A stretch of DNA of 64,000 nt from Micromonospora sp. U21. GTDB lineage: Bacteria; Actinomycetota; Actinomycetes; Mycobacteriales; Micromonosporaceae. Position numbers and translations under genes: made by a program. Shown in pieces: positions 44,154 to 53,190 of this stretch; within the stretch, counting starts at the first letter, position 1, and each line of letters starts with the position of its first letter. The stretch covers positions 186,001 through 250,000 of the forward strand of contig NZ_JAGPYK010000002.1 in the NCBI RefSeq assembly GCF_018070045.1, written 5' to 3'. The notes under the pieces are model-generated. The model did no database searches. It was not told where the DNA came from and saw only the letters and a program-made list of their open reading frames with translations.

Positions 44154-45515
44154 ATGTTCACGTACCGAGTGAGTCGGCGCCCAGCGCGGCCCAGGCGGCG
44201 GTCCCGGTGGTTTTTAACCGGTGGCCTGGTGGCGGGCGGCGTGATGGTGGCGACGACGGGTCTGACCGGCGTGGCGGCCGCGGCAGCCGACCGGGTGACG
44301 GTGCCCTGCGACTCCGACCGACTCATCGCGGCGCTCGTCCGCGCCAACGCCGAGGGCGGCGGCGAGCTTCGGCTCGCGCGCAAGTGCACGTACACCCTCA
44401 CCGAGGCCTTCCAGCAACCCGACGACTACGACGGCGGCATCCGGGACGCCCGCGAGGCAGCCGACACCGCCGAGAACCCCGGGGACGCCGAGGCGCCCCC
44501 GCGGGATCCGAAGGACGACAAGGCCGGCCTGCCCGTCATCTACCACCCCATCACCATTCGCGGGGAGGGCGCCACCATCCGGCGTGCCCCGGACGCCGAC
44601 GAGTTCCGGTTCTTCACCGTCCGCGACGGTGGCGAGCTGGACCTGAGTGACGTCGTCCTCAGGAACGGCCGGTCGGCCGCCGAAGGGGGCAGCATCCACG
44701 TGGTCCACGGTGCCGCCGCCGCCGTGCGGCACACGACGATCATCGGAAGCACCTCCCGCTCCGCCGAGGGCGGCGGCGGCGGGATCTTCAACGACGGCAA
44801 CATGGTCATCAGCGACAGCACCTTCGTCGGCAACCGGGCCACCGGCAATGAGGGCAAGGGCGGGGGCCTGCTCAACGGTGGCGTGCTCACCCTGGACAAG
44901 TCGAAGTTCTTCGAGAACACCGCCGCCAGCTACGGCGGTGGGTTCGGCAACTACCGGGGAGCGGCCGAGGTCCACCGGAGCACCTTCGCCGACAACAAGG
45001 CGGCGCAGGGCGGGGGCTTCGCCAGTTTCTCGGCGCGCACCAAGGTCTCGGACGTCCGGGTGATCGGCAACACCGCCGAGGTCGGCGGGGGCATCGCCAA
45101 CTCCGATGCGGTGCTCTACCTGCGGGGCATGACGATCCGCGACAACACCGCCACGGTCAAGGGCGGCGGCATCTCCACCTTCCAGGGTCTGCTTCCGCTC
45201 GACGACAGCACCATCAGGCACAACACGTCCGAGGGCGATGGCGGCGGGATCCACGCCGAGAAGTCCAACCTGCTGGTGCGCCGTAGCGACGTCAGCCGCA
45301 ACGACGCCGACAAGAAGGCGGGCGGCATCTTCGTCACCATGGGTCAGATCTCGCTGTTCAAGAGCCGGGTGAACGACAACGTCTCGAACGTGCCGCCGGG
45401 CGGCCTCTTCGTGGACAAGGCCCAAGCCAAGGTCGACGACGAGACCGAGATCAGCGAGAACGAGCCCGGCAACTGCCTGGGCAGCACGGTGCCGGTTCCC
45501 AACTGTTTCCGCTGA
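44154..45515 (+). CDS. secreted right-handed beta-helix protein
   Basis: A 453-residue exported protein. A signal peptide with an Arg-rich start (MFTYRVSRRPARPRRRSRW) and a Gly/Val/Ala core ends near residue 46 at AAAAADRV. From about 100 onward it repeats a unit like GGGI-N-xG-x-L-x-I-x-D-S-x-F-x-x-N-T-A, as in GGGIFNDGNMVISDSTFVGN, GGGFGNYRGAAEVHRSTFADN and GGGIANSDAVLYLRGMTIRDN. This is the coil pattern of parallel beta-helix (pectate-lyase-like or polymorphic-membrane-protein-like) proteins. Conserved Cys near each end (VPCDSD, NCLGS, NCFR) may form disulphides. Enzymatic activity is not evident. Confidence 0.85.
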   Translation: MFTYRVSRRPARPRRRSRWFLTGGLVAGGVMVATTGLTGVAAAAADRVTVPCDSDRLIAALVRANAEGGGELRLARKCTYTLTEAFQQPDDYDGGIRDAREAADTAENPGDAEAPPRDPKDDKAGLPVIYHPITIRGEGATIRRAPDADEFRFFTVRDGGELDLSDVVLRNGRSAAEGGSIHVVHGAAAAVRHTTIIGSTSRSAEGGGGGIFNDGNMVISDSTFVGNRATGNEGKGGGLLNGGVLTLDKSKFFENTAASYGGGFGNYRGAAEVHRSTFADNKAAQGGGFASFSARTKVSDVRVIGNTAEVGGGIANSDAVLYLRGMTIRDNTATVKGGGISTFQGLLPLDDSTIRHNTSEGDGGGIHAEKSNLLVRRSDVSRNDADKKAGGIFVTMGQISLFKSRVNDNVSNVPPGGLFVDKAQAKVDDETEISENEPGNCLGSTVPVPNCFR

Positions 45516-45530
45516 CCCGTCAGCGGGGCG

Positions 45531-45549
45531 GCCCGCCGGAGTGGCGGGC
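45531..45549 (+). terminator. hairpin after the beta-helix gene
   Basis: GCCCGCC pairs with GGCGGGC across GGAGT, 16 bases after the stop. A smaller stem GCTGA/TCAGC overlaps the stop itself. Confidence 0.5.
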
Positions 45550-45754
45550 ACCGGTCCGGAACGCACCCGACCCGCAGGAGCGATCACCCCGATCGCCGGT
45601 GGGCCGGGTGCGTCGGGCTTCACCCCATGGGTGCAGCTGACGGCCGACGGCCGCGCCAACCAGCCTCCTAGGACGCCCTTCGCGATGTGCGGTGCGTCCT
45701 GGCCGCTCAGGGAGTCGGCGAGTCGAAGGGCTCGCCGTGTGCCGGACAGCGAAC

Positions 45755-45781
45755 GGCCCGCGCCCCGAAGGGGCGCGGGCC
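45755..45781 (-). terminator. 12-bp GC hairpin with GAA loop
   Basis: GGCCCGCGCCCC and GGGGCGCGGGCC are exact complements with a 3-base GAA loop. It lies 13 bases beyond the stop of the minus-strand gene at 45794 and is the strongest simple terminator in the window. Confidence 0.8.
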
Positions 45782-45793
45782 GGCGCCTTGGTC

Positions 45794-46000
45794 CTACTTG
45801 GACGGCTCGGGCAGCGCACAGTCGACCTTGGGGTTCGCGCCGATGTAGTTCAGGGGCCCGGCCACGATGGTGACCAGGATGGTGCCGGCTTCAGCGCAGT
45901 TGGTGTCGTCGTTGCCGTAGTAGCCCCGCTGGCCGGCGGCGATCGCGCCGATCACCAACCAGATCACGACGATGACTCCGAGTATCGAGGTGCCGCGCAT
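45794..46000 (-). CDS. small single-pass membrane protein
   Basis: A 68-residue protein starting MRGTSILGVIVVIWLVIGAIAAGQ, one hydrophobic helix, followed by a short outer segment with RGYYGNDDTNCAEAG and KVDCALPEP, where two Cys could pair. The ATG has an ideal AGGAGG six bases upstream, and a strong terminator follows. This resembles widespread small actinobacterial membrane proteins of unknown function. Confidence 0.75.
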   Translation of the reverse strand: MRGTSILGVIVVIWLVIGAIAAGQRGYYGNDDTNCAEAGTILVTIVAGPLNYIGANPKVDCALPEPSK

Positions 46001-46249
46001 CGCTGCCTCCTGAGGGAATGTGGTGGATCGAGGTGCAGGCGTTGTACCCAATCGGGTCGAGCCGCTAACTGCTGCCCGCGCGACCCTGCGGATCGTCCGT
46101 CCGGCCGATACCGTCCGCCGTCGGTACAGCCCTGCCATCGGCCGCCCGCACCAGGTCGGGCGGGCCGGCTATCGGATCGACGACGGACCCGGCCGTCGGA
46201 CGGGTCACCCGACGTAGAACTGCCTCACGGCCCCCGCCGAGGAGGACTC

Positions 46250-47077
46250 ATGGACGCCCCGCAACCGACCCTGTACCTGGACCGCCCCGAGGACGTGGCG
46301 ATCGCGGCTCGCGCGCTCGCCGGCGGCGCGGTCGTCGCGGCGGCCTTCGCCAACTTCTACGTCATCGTCACCCGCCCGGACACGGCCACCGTGCGCCGGG
46401 TCAACCTGGCCAAGGGCCGCCCGATCCACCAGGTCGGCAGCATCACCACCGCGGTCGGCCGGATCCCGGCGATGTTCGACTGGTCCCGGATCTCGCCCCG
46501 GTTGCCGGTCGGCCGGTTGCGGGCGCTGATGGACGCCCTCTACGGCGCCGGGCCGTTCGGCTTCCGGGGCCCGGCGGCGGACCGGCTGCCGGAGCACCTC
46601 ACCCAGATCGACCAGGGGCTGCGCACCACCCAGGTGATCGCGCCCGGCCTGACCTGCCCGTCCAACGCGTTCTTCGAGCGGGCGCTCGCGGAGACGGGGT
46701 CGGACCACCTCTACATCACCTCGGCGAACCGGTCCCGGCACCTCACCGGCGCGGCCGAGGAGCCCGCGCACTGGAAGGCCGGCGGCCTCGCCGCCGACTT
46801 CGCCCACCTCGACGACCTGGTGGTGCTCGCCCATCGGGACGAGGCGGCGGCGCGCGCCGCCTATCCGGGGTACCTCACCACCTCGGTCACCCTGCTCTCC
46901 TTCCACGCCCCCGAGGGCGAGCTGGAGGAGCCGCCGGTGCTCACCGTGGACCGGCACGGCTCGCTGCACCTGGACGAGGTGCGCCGGGCCGCCGCGCCGC
47001 TCGGCCTCCAGGTGCGTCTCGGTGGCGCCGCCACGCAGCGGTTGCAGGTCCGGGGGTACGCCGGGGCGCTGGTGTGA
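46250..47077 (+). CDS. Sua5/YrdC-like protein
   Basis: A 275-residue protein. GGAVVAAAFANFYVIVTRPD, VRRVNLAKGRPIHQVGSITT and LYITSANRSRHLTG match the YrdC fold, where the Lys/Arg pair and the SAN motif bind ATP and bicarbonate or threonine. The usual PTETVYGLG entry motif is absent, so it is probably not the housekeeping tRNA threonylcarbamoyl-AMP synthase. GGAGGA precedes the ATG. Its stop overlaps the start of the racemase-family gene, which implies a joint role. Confidence 0.72.
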   Translation: MDAPQPTLYLDRPEDVAIAARALAGGAVVAAAFANFYVIVTRPDTATVRRVNLAKGRPIHQVGSITTAVGRIPAMFDWSRISPRLPVGRLRALMDALYGAGPFGFRGPAADRLPEHLTQIDQGLRTTQVIAPGLTCPSNAFFERALAETGSDHLYITSANRSRHLTGAAEEPAHWKAGGLAADFAHLDDLVVLAHRDEAAARAAYPGYLTTSVTLLSFHAPEGELEEPPVLTVDRHGSLHLDEVRRAAAPLGLQVRLGGAATQRLQVRGYAGALV

Positions 47078-47832
47078 GCGGCTACCGGGTCGGCCTGGTG
47101 CTGCCCAGCTCGAACACCACCATGGAGACCGAGATCCCGGCGATGCTGCGCCGGCGCGAGACCGTCGACCCGACGGTCCACTTCACCACCCACGCCAGCC
47201 GGGTACGGCTGCACCAGGTGACCCCCGACGAACTGGCCCGGATGAACCGCTCCGCCGTCCGCTGCGTCGCCGAGTTGGCTGACGCCCGCTGCGACGTGCT
47301 CGCGTACGCGTGCCTGGTGGCGGTGATGTGCGAGGGTCCCGGCGCGCACGAGCGTGCCGAGCAGCGGTTGGGCCGGGCGGCCGGCCGCGCCGGGCACGGC
47401 ATGCCGGTGGTGACCAGTGCGGGCGCGCTGGTCGCCGGGCTGCGCGCGCTGGGCGCCCGGCGGGTGGCACTGATCGCGCCGTACCTGCCGCCGCTGACCG
47501 CGACCGTCGCCGGGTACCTCGCCGGGCACGGTGTGCGGGTGACGGAGGCGGTGAGTCTCAGCGAGCCGGACAACGTCGCGGTTGGCCGCATCCCCACGCA
47601 GCGGCTGGTGGAGCTGGCCGACCGGCTGGACGTGACCGATGTGGACGCGGTGGTCCTCTCCGCCTGTGTGCAGCTGCCGTCGCTGGCCGCGGTGCCGCAG
47701 GTCGAGGCCCGTCTCGGCCGCCCGGTGCTCACCGCGGCCACCGCCACCGTGCACCAACTGCTCACCGGCCTGGGCGTCGAGCCGTACGTGCCGGACGCGG
47801 GTCGGCTGCTGGCCGGGGCGACGCCGCGCTGA
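47074..47832 (+). CDS. Asp/Glu racemase superfamily protein, maleate isomerase/arylmalonate decarboxylase type
   Basis: A 252-residue enzyme. The opening VGLVLPSSNTTMETEIPAML is the signature of maleate cis-trans isomerase and arylmalonate decarboxylase. The catalytic Cys positions fit ACLVAVMCEGPG in the first half and LSACVQLPSL in the second. The GTG start overlaps the YrdC-like gene stop. Substrate is not predictable from the sequence. Confidence 0.83.
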   Translation: MSGYRVGLVLPSSNTTMETEIPAMLRRRETVDPTVHFTTHASRVRLHQVTPDELARMNRSAVRCVAELADARCDVLAYACLVAVMCEGPGAHERAEQRLGRAAGRAGHGMPVVTSAGALVAGLRALGARRVALIAPYLPPLTATVAGYLAGHGVRVTEAVSLSEPDNVAVGRIPTQRLVELADRLDVTDVDAVVLSACVQLPSLAAVPQVEARLGRPVLTAATATVHQLLTGLGVEPYVPDAGRLLAGATPR

Positions 47833-47869
47833 CCGGTCCTGCACACCGGCGGCACCACGATCGGCCGGT

Positions 47870-49066
47870 TCAGTGCGGCGGGGCGGGAGCCTCCGGGGGT
47901 TTGCCGCGGCTGCGCCGGAAGTCCGCGTAGGCCACGCCGGCCAGCACCAGCATGGCGCCCAGGGAGGCGAAGACCGGTGGCAGGTACAGCACCGCGGGCG
48001 CGATGGTCAGCAGTGCCAGCAGGCCGCCCGGACGGGACAGCGACACCCGGCTGAACACCTCGTACTCGAAGGAGGCCCGGCCGGCCAGGAACAGCGCCGG
48101 GCCGCCCAGGATCACCGCCAGCCAGGCCGGCGGCGTCCGCCCGGGCTGCTCGTGCAGCACCAGGTGGAACCCGGCGGCTGTGGTCACCACCCCCGCGACC
48201 ATCAGCAGGTGGGTGTACGGGGCGGTGAACAGGAACCTGCTTGGCTCCCTGGACGACTGGATGGCCACCGGCAGCAGCTCGCCGGACTTGTGCACGTAGA
48301 TCCGCCAGAGCAGCAGGGTGGTCAGGAAGGCCACCGCGAAGGCCCCGATGTTGGCCACCTCCGAGTGTGCCAGGCTGAACATGGTGCCGACGGTCAGGAT
48401 GGCGTCGCCAAGGGCGATGATGAAGAACTGCTGGTAGCGCTCGGAGAGGTGCTCCGCCTGAACATTGCGTTGCTGCTCCGGCACCACGCCAAGCCCGGGC
48501 ACCGGGTACGCGAGCCGAAACCCGCCGTAGTCGATGGCGAGCGCGATGGCCCAGCACGCCATTCGGGCGTCGTCGCTGACGAACCCGCCGATGATCCAGG
48601 GGATCGCCGACACGGCGAACCAGACGAAGATCCGCGCCGCCCGACGCTGGGTCTGCGGTTCGCGGCGCACGGTGGGCATCAGGAACAGTCCGCGCCCGAG
48701 GTGGATCGCCACGTAGGTGACGGCGAAGACCAGCCCCCGGGCGCCGAACGCCTCCGGGATCGCGGTGGTCATCAGCAGCACGCCGAACATCACCGCCGCG
48801 ACCAGCAGCTTGATCTCGTTGCGTTCCGGATCGTACATGTCGGTGACCAGGGTGGTGATCGCCCAGGTCCACCAGACGGCGGACAGCAGGATCAGCGCCT
48901 CCGCGGCCCGGTGCCAGTCGAGGCCGTCGACCATGTTCCGGGAGATGAGCGCGAGCGCGACCACGTACACCAGGTCGAAGAAGAGCTCGAGCAGCGTCAC
49001 CCGGCGCGGGGACTCCGGGTCGCGCACCGGGGGACCGGACCCGGGCTCCGGCGCGGCGAAGTGCAC
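47870..49066 (-). CDS. low-temperature-requirement A (LtrA) family membrane protein
   Basis: A 398-residue protein with about eleven membrane helices. The family opening VTLLELFFDLVYVVALALIS, the middle LSERYQQFFIIALGDAILTVG and a long hydrophobic C-terminal half are typical of LtrA. The family was named from a Listeria cold-growth locus; its biochemical role is unknown. The GTG start at 49066 is the one consistent with the first motif. It is convergent with the racemase-family gene. Confidence 0.87.
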   Translation of the reverse strand: MHFAAPEPGSGPPVRDPESPRRVTLLELFFDLVYVVALALISRNMVDGLDWHRAAEALILLSAVWWTWAITTLVTDMYDPERNEIKLLVAAVMFGVLLMTTAIPEAFGARGLVFAVTYVAIHLGRGLFLMPTVRREPQTQRRAARIFVWFAVSAIPWIIGGFVSDDARMACWAIALAIDYGGFRLAYPVPGLGVVPEQQRNVQAEHLSERYQQFFIIALGDAILTVGTMFSLAHSEVANIGAFAVAFLTTLLLWRIYVHKSGELLPVAIQSSREPSRFLFTAPYTHLLMVAGVVTTAAGFHLVLHEQPGRTPPAWLAVILGGPALFLAGRASFEYEVFSRVSLSRPGGLLALLTIAPAVLYLPPVFASLGAMLVLAGVAYADFRRSRGKPPEAPAPPH

Positions 49067-49180
49067 GGGTTGCTCCTGTGGTGCCGGTCGAGGTGGCGGA
49101 CTGTCCGGCCCACCTCGACCGACGGTAGCGAGCAGCCGACGACGCTACCTCCCGGTCGTCCGGTCTTCCCCCGACCGGGG

Positions 49181-49257
49181 TGATCGACTCGGTGTCCAGG
49201 AAGTCGGGGTGTCACGGTCGTGCGGACAGGCCGGTTTCCTGGACCCGGAGTCGATCA
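49181..49257. repeat. intergenic inverted repeat, 22-bp arms
   Basis: Arms at 49181-49202 and 49236-49257 are complementary at 20 of 22 positions, around a 33-base loop. Each begins TGATCGACTC and ends TCCAGGAA or the complement. It lies in the 283-bp gap between two minus-strand genes. Size and the TGATC arm end resemble the inverted repeat at 8763-8827. Confidence 0.65.
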
Positions 49258-49292
49258 TCGGGCCTCGGCACGCCGTCGTTCCGCCCCAACGG

Positions 49293-49339
49293 CCGGGCCC
49301 CGCCGGGCCGCCCTCGCAGGACGGCCCGCCGGGGCCCGG
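49293..49339 (-). terminator. long GC hairpin after the helix-hairpin-helix gene
   Basis: Eighteen-base arms at 49293-49310 and 49322-49339 pair at 17 positions, with an 11-base loop. The hairpin starts 10 bases beyond the stop at 49350 on the minus strand. Confidence 0.75.
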
Positions 49340-49349
49340 TTCTTCGTCG

Positions 49350-50366
49350 TCAGCCCCGGGCGTCGCCCGGCAGCACGGCGGCCATCTCGTCACCGGCGCC
49401 GGCCAGCACCCGCGCCTGCTGCGGCCAACTGGCCAGACCCGGCGCGGCGCGCAGGCCCGCGGCCCGGATCAGGTCGCGCAGCGCCGGCTCGTCCAGCTCG
49501 CCGAGCTGGCCGTAGGTGCGCACGCCGGCCGCCTGCAACGCGGCCGCCATCTTCGGCCCGACACCCTGGATCCGGCGGAAGTCGTCGGCCGGGCCCTCCG
49601 GGTCGGTGTCGGCACCGCTCGGCGCCGTGTCGGCCACCGGGCGGACCGGCGGCGTGGCGGTGGCGGTCGGCCGGACCGGCGGCGTGGCCCGTACCGGCTC
49701 GGAGTCGCCGTCCGCCCGCGCACCGATGACCGACGCCTCCGCCGGCGTCGTGTCGGCCGTCGTGGCCTCCGCCGGCGTCGTGTTGGTGCGCGCCGTCTCG
49801 GCCGTCGCGACCTCGGTCGCGGTGACCTCGTCCGGGGTGGTGTCGGCGTGCGGCGCGTCGGTGGGCCGGACGTCGTCCCCCGGCTGGCGGGGGGCGATCA
49901 CCGTGGCCGGAGCGGACTGCTCCGCGACCGGCTCCGGCTCTGTGGCCGGCTCGGGCCGGAGGTCGGCCGCGTCCGCCGCCTCGGCGGCAGGGCTGGCCGG
50001 CGGGGAGTCGGTCAGCGCCATGTCGGCCGGGTCGGCGGTGCTCGGGGCGTCGACCGGGGCGGGACCGTCCGGCGTGGCGTCGGTGGTCACCGCGGCCGGC
50101 GCGCTGACCGTGTCCACCGGGGCCGGCTCGTCGGCGACCGCGGCCGGCGCCGTGTCGACGCTCGCCGCCGGCCGGGTGTCGTCGATGGTGGCGGCCGGCG
50201 CCGGCGTGGCGACCACGGCCAGGCCGGCGCCGGGGTCGCCGTCCACGATCGACGGACCCTGCCCGCTGGCCCGTACGCCCTGCCGGCCGCGCAGCAACCA
50301 CCCGGCGGCCAGGCCCAGCAACAGCGCCAGTACCACTATCAGCGAGTGTCCGATAGACCACTCCAC
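49350..50366 (-). CDS. membrane-anchored helix-hairpin-helix protein with long disordered linker
   Basis: A 338-residue protein. GTG at 50366 follows GGGAGG. One membrane helix at residues about 5-25 (IGHSLIVVLALLLGLAAGWLL) is followed by roughly 230 residues rich in Ala, Pro, Thr, Asp and Glu with short repeats (TTPAEAT, TPPVRPT). A C-terminal helix-hairpin-helix domain follows (FRRIQGVGPKMAAALQAAGV, then RTYGQLGELDEPALRDLI). HhH domains of this form bind DNA or act as protein modules. A flexible tether from membrane to a DNA-binding-like domain is unusual; function unknown. Confidence 0.8.
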   Translation of the reverse strand: MEWSIGHSLIVVLALLLGLAAGWLLRGRQGVRASGQGPSIVDGDPGAGLAVVATPAPAATIDDTRPAASVDTAPAAVADEPAPVDTVSAPAAVTTDATPDGPAPVDAPSTADPADMALTDSPPASPAAEAADAADLRPEPATEPEPVAEQSAPATVIAPRQPGDDVRPTDAPHADTTPDEVTATEVATAETARTNTTPAEATTADTTPAEASVIGARADGDSEPVRATPPVRPTATATPPVRPVADTAPSGADTDPEGPADDFRRIQGVGPKMAAALQAAGVRTYGQLGELDEPALRDLIRAAGLRAAPGLASWPQQARVLAGAGDEMAAVLPGDARG

Positions 50367-50590
50367 GGCGAACCTCCCTCTCACCTCGTCGGAAAAGTCA
50401 CGAGAAAAACTCGCCGCAGCTTCGCACATGCGCGTAGACGACGACAGGGAGGCTCGGTCGGGGGCGGTACGGGTGGGACGGTCTCTGCGCCGGGTGCCCG
50501 GCGAGTGACAGAGTGTTGCGCCGGACGCGACGACTCCGGGCCCGGCGTCCCGACGCCGGGCCCGGGTCGACGTGACCGGGGAGTGCTCGA

Positions 50591-51940
50591 TCAGTCCTGG
50601 TCGCCCTCGTAGGTGTGAAAGTCGTCGACGAAGCGGCGACGCAGCCGGGGTACCCGGCTGGTCACCCCGAAGTAGCCGCGCGCGCCGAGCAGCGCGAGCC
50701 GACCCACCACCGGGCGGTACATCCGGTCGTCGCCGCTGGTGCCGCTGCGGTTCAGCGATTCGCCGACCCGCGCGAAGCCGTACGGCACCATCGCCGCCTC
50801 GTAGTCGGCCACCGCCTGCAGCAACGTCTTGTCACCGGCGACGGCGCCGGTGAGCTGCTGGCAGAGCAGCCGGGCGTCACGCAGCGCGGTGTTCGCGCCC
50901 ACCCCGCGACCCGGTGTCATGGTGTGGATGGCGTCGCCGAGCAGGGTGACCGTGCTGCTCTTCCAGGGCGGTACCGGCTCGGACGTGGTGACCCTGATCG
51001 GCAGGGCGCTGTCCGGGTCGCCGCGGCTCAACAACTCCCGCAGATGCGGATGCCAGTTCGGGGTGAGGTCCAGGGCGACCCGTACCAGGTCCTCGCCACG
51101 GCGCTGCAGCACGTCGGCCGGGAACCGGCGGGCGGCGCTCCAGATGATCAGGTTGATGTTGTCGGTGGTGGTGTCGTGGGACAGGCCGGGCCAATCCCGC
51201 AGCAGCGCGGCGTCGGCGTCGCTGACGCCGGGCTTGATCGCCCGTTCGGCGTCCCACTTGAACTCCATGACGTGCAGCACGCCCATCGTCCCGCCGGCGC
51301 CGAAGATCAGCGAGATGCCCTGGCGTACCCGCTCCGGTACCAGGTCGCGGGTCTGCGCGGTCAGCGGGATCCGCGTGGCGATGTTGATGGTGCCGGCGTC
51401 CCGGGTGACCGCGTGCGGCAGGTACTGGCGGCGCACCGCCGAGTGCGTGCCGTCCGCCGCCACCAGCAGGTCACCCGTGGCGCTGGTGCCGTCGGCGAAG
51501 TACGCGGTGACCGTCCCGTCGTCACGCTGCTCGTACCGGACGAAGGTCTTGTCGAAGTGCACCACGTCGGTCAGGCCGGTCAACAGCACCTGGCGCAGCA
51601 CCATCCGGGCCACCGAGTGCTCGGTGTGCCCCGGGTCGGCGTCCGGACGCAGCTCGAACGAGGCGGTCTGGCGCAGCCGCTGGGTGACCACATTGAAGTA
51701 ACGCGGCGGCCGGGCGCAGGTGGCCAGGAAGGTGGCGAACAGCTCCGGCGGCAGGCACTCCCGCAGTGCCCGGCTGCCGGTCGGACCGATTCCCACCCGG
51801 TAGCCGAGCAGTCCCTCGGCGCGGTGGCGGTGTCGTTCGTAGACGGCGACGCTGATCCCGGCGCGGTGCAGCCCGTGCGCCAGGCACAACCCGCCCGTAC
51901 CGGCGCCGATGATCAGGACGTGTGGTGGCGGGGCGGACAC
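50591..51940 (-). CDS. FAD-dependent monooxygenase, polyketide hydroxylase type
   Basis: A 449-residue PHBH-like flavoprotein. It has the dinucleotide-binding start VLIIGAGTGGLCLAHGLHRAG, the DG motif LLVAADGTHSAVRR and the GD motif TVTLLGDAIHTMTPGRGVGANTALRDA. The GTG start is 14 bases after the TcmI cyclase stop on the same strand. In aromatic polyketide clusters such enzymes hydroxylate the cyclised core, which is the likely role here. Confidence 0.9.
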   Translation of the reverse strand: MSAPPPHVLIIGAGTGGLCLAHGLHRAGISVAVYERHRHRAEGLLGYRVGIGPTGSRALRECLPPELFATFLATCARPPRYFNVVTQRLRQTASFELRPDADPGHTEHSVARMVLRQVLLTGLTDVVHFDKTFVRYEQRDDGTVTAYFADGTSATGDLLVAADGTHSAVRRQYLPHAVTRDAGTINIATRIPLTAQTRDLVPERVRQGISLIFGAGGTMGVLHVMEFKWDAERAIKPGVSDADAALLRDWPGLSHDTTTDNINLIIWSAARRFPADVLQRRGEDLVRVALDLTPNWHPHLRELLSRGDPDSALPIRVTTSEPVPPWKSSTVTLLGDAIHTMTPGRGVGANTALRDARLLCQQLTGAVAGDKTLLQAVADYEAAMVPYGFARVGESLNRSGTSGDDRMYRPVVGRLALLGARGYFGVTSRVPRLRRRFVDDFHTYEGDQD

Positions 51941-51954
51941 GTCGGCCGTCCCGC

Positions 51955-52302
51955 TCAGCCGGCCGGGTGCGCCGCGGGGGCCTCAGCGGCGTCCCAGCGG
52001 TAGAAGCAGCCGGCGATGGCGTCCCGGGGCGAGCGCCAGGTCGGCAGGTACGGCGAGGTGTGCGCGGAGAGCCGCTCATTGACCTGCTGGAAGAGCGGGT
52101 GGTTGCGAGCGGCGGCGAGGGCGTCCGGGTCGACGTCCGAGGTCTCGATCAGGTGCACGCACAGGTCGTGCAGGCAGTACAGGGACCGGTGCGTGACGCC
52201 GGTCAGGTCGGGGAGTTCGCTGGCGTCGGACTCGGCGAAGATCTGCGCGACCCGCCCCTCCGCGCCCGGGATGATCCGGCTGACGATCAGTAGACGACTC
52301 AT
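51955..52302 (-). CDS. TcmI-family polyketide cyclase, copy 1
   Basis: A 115-residue ferredoxin-like-fold cyclase: LLIVSRIIPGAEGRVAQIFAESD, GVTHRSLYCLHDLCVHLIE, YLPTWRSPRDAIAGCFYRWD. TcmI-type enzymes close a later ring of the polyketide. ATG follows GGAAGGGG. It lies between the SARP gene and the monooxygenase on one strand and is clearly related to the gene at 53638. Confidence 0.92.
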   Translation of the reverse strand: MSRLLIVSRIIPGAEGRVAQIFAESDASELPDLTGVTHRSLYCLHDLCVHLIETSDVDPDALAAARNHPLFQQVNERLSAHTSPYLPTWRSPRDAIAGCFYRWDAAEAPAAHPAG

Positions 52303-52395
52303 GGGACCCCTTCCGCCGGTGGCTTCCCCGACCCTCCGGTCGGCGGCCACGTGCTCCTGTGTGCCCACCGTGCCGCAGCGCCTGTCACGTCACCG

Positions 52396-53190
52396 TCACG
52401 TGCGCCGGCCGGCCGGTGACGGACGGATGGCGCCCTCCCGGCTGGCCTCGCGGATCGGGGCGAGCGTGTCGTCGAGCAGGGCGCTCATCGCGGGGCTGGG
52501 CTCCAGGCGTAGCTCCCGGCGCAGCAGATCGCGGTAGACGTAGAAGGCGTGCACGGCCTCGAAGGCGTTGCCCTCGGCGAGGTGGATGCGCACCACCAGC
52601 CGGTGTGGCGTCTCGCGCAACGGCTCGGCGGCCATCGCCTCCAGCGCGGCTTCCAGCGCCTCACCGTGGCGCCCCGCGACGAGATGCTGACCGGCAACCT
52701 GCTCCAGCATGTGCAGGCGCAGTTGGCGCAGCCGTTCCCGGTCCAGCAGCACCCAGTCGTCGTACCAGCCGGGCAGCAGGTCGTGCCGGCCGGCGGCGAG
52801 CGCTCCGGCGGCGGTGCGCGGGTCGTCGCCGTCGCGGACCCGGGCCGCGGTGCCGACCAGGTCGTCCACGTCGAGTCGGACCGCCGGACCGAGCCGCACG
52901 GTGTCACCGGTCGCGGTCATCGGGCAGCACGGGTCCTGCCGCAGCCGCCACAGCGCGGTGCGCAGCGACGACAACGCCCGCTCCTCCGACGCGTCGGGCC
53001 AGAGCAGCCCGGCCAGCTGGCTGCGGGTGGCGCCGGGGCGCAGCCCGATCAGCGCGATCACCCGTTGCAGTCCGCGCGGCACCACGACCGGCGCCGCGCC
53101 GCGTAGCAGCCGGAAACCGCCGAGCAGGTGCAGCGAGACACCGGTCTCGGGAGAATCCCCGGCGGTCGGCACGGACGGATCAGCGGCCAC
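52396..53190 (-). CDS. SARP-family transcriptional activator
   Basis: About 264 residues. The N-terminal winged helix (VSLHLLGGFRLLRG, then LIGLRPGATRSQLAGLLWPD and ALSSLRTALWRLRQ) and the C-terminal bacterial transcriptional activation domain (YDDWVLLDRERLRQLRLHML, NAFEAVHAFYVYRDLLRRELRLEPS) define a small SARP. I placed the start at GTG 53190, downstream of GGGGGT and 18 residues before the conserved fold; the frame is open to 53361. SARPs switch on their own biosynthetic cluster, so it probably activates the polyketide genes on both sides. Confidence 0.9.
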   Translation of the reverse strand: MAADPSVPTAGDSPETGVSLHLLGGFRLLRGAAPVVVPRGLQRVIALIGLRPGATRSQLAGLLWPDASEERALSSLRTALWRLRQDPCCPMTATGDTVRLGPAVRLDVDDLVGTAARVRDGDDPRTAAGALAAGRHDLLPGWYDDWVLLDRERLRQLRLHMLEQVAGQHLVAGRHGEALEAALEAMAAEPLRETPHRLVVRIHLAEGNAFEAVHAFYVYRDLLRRELRLEPSPAMSALLDDTLAPIREASREGAIRPSPAGRRT

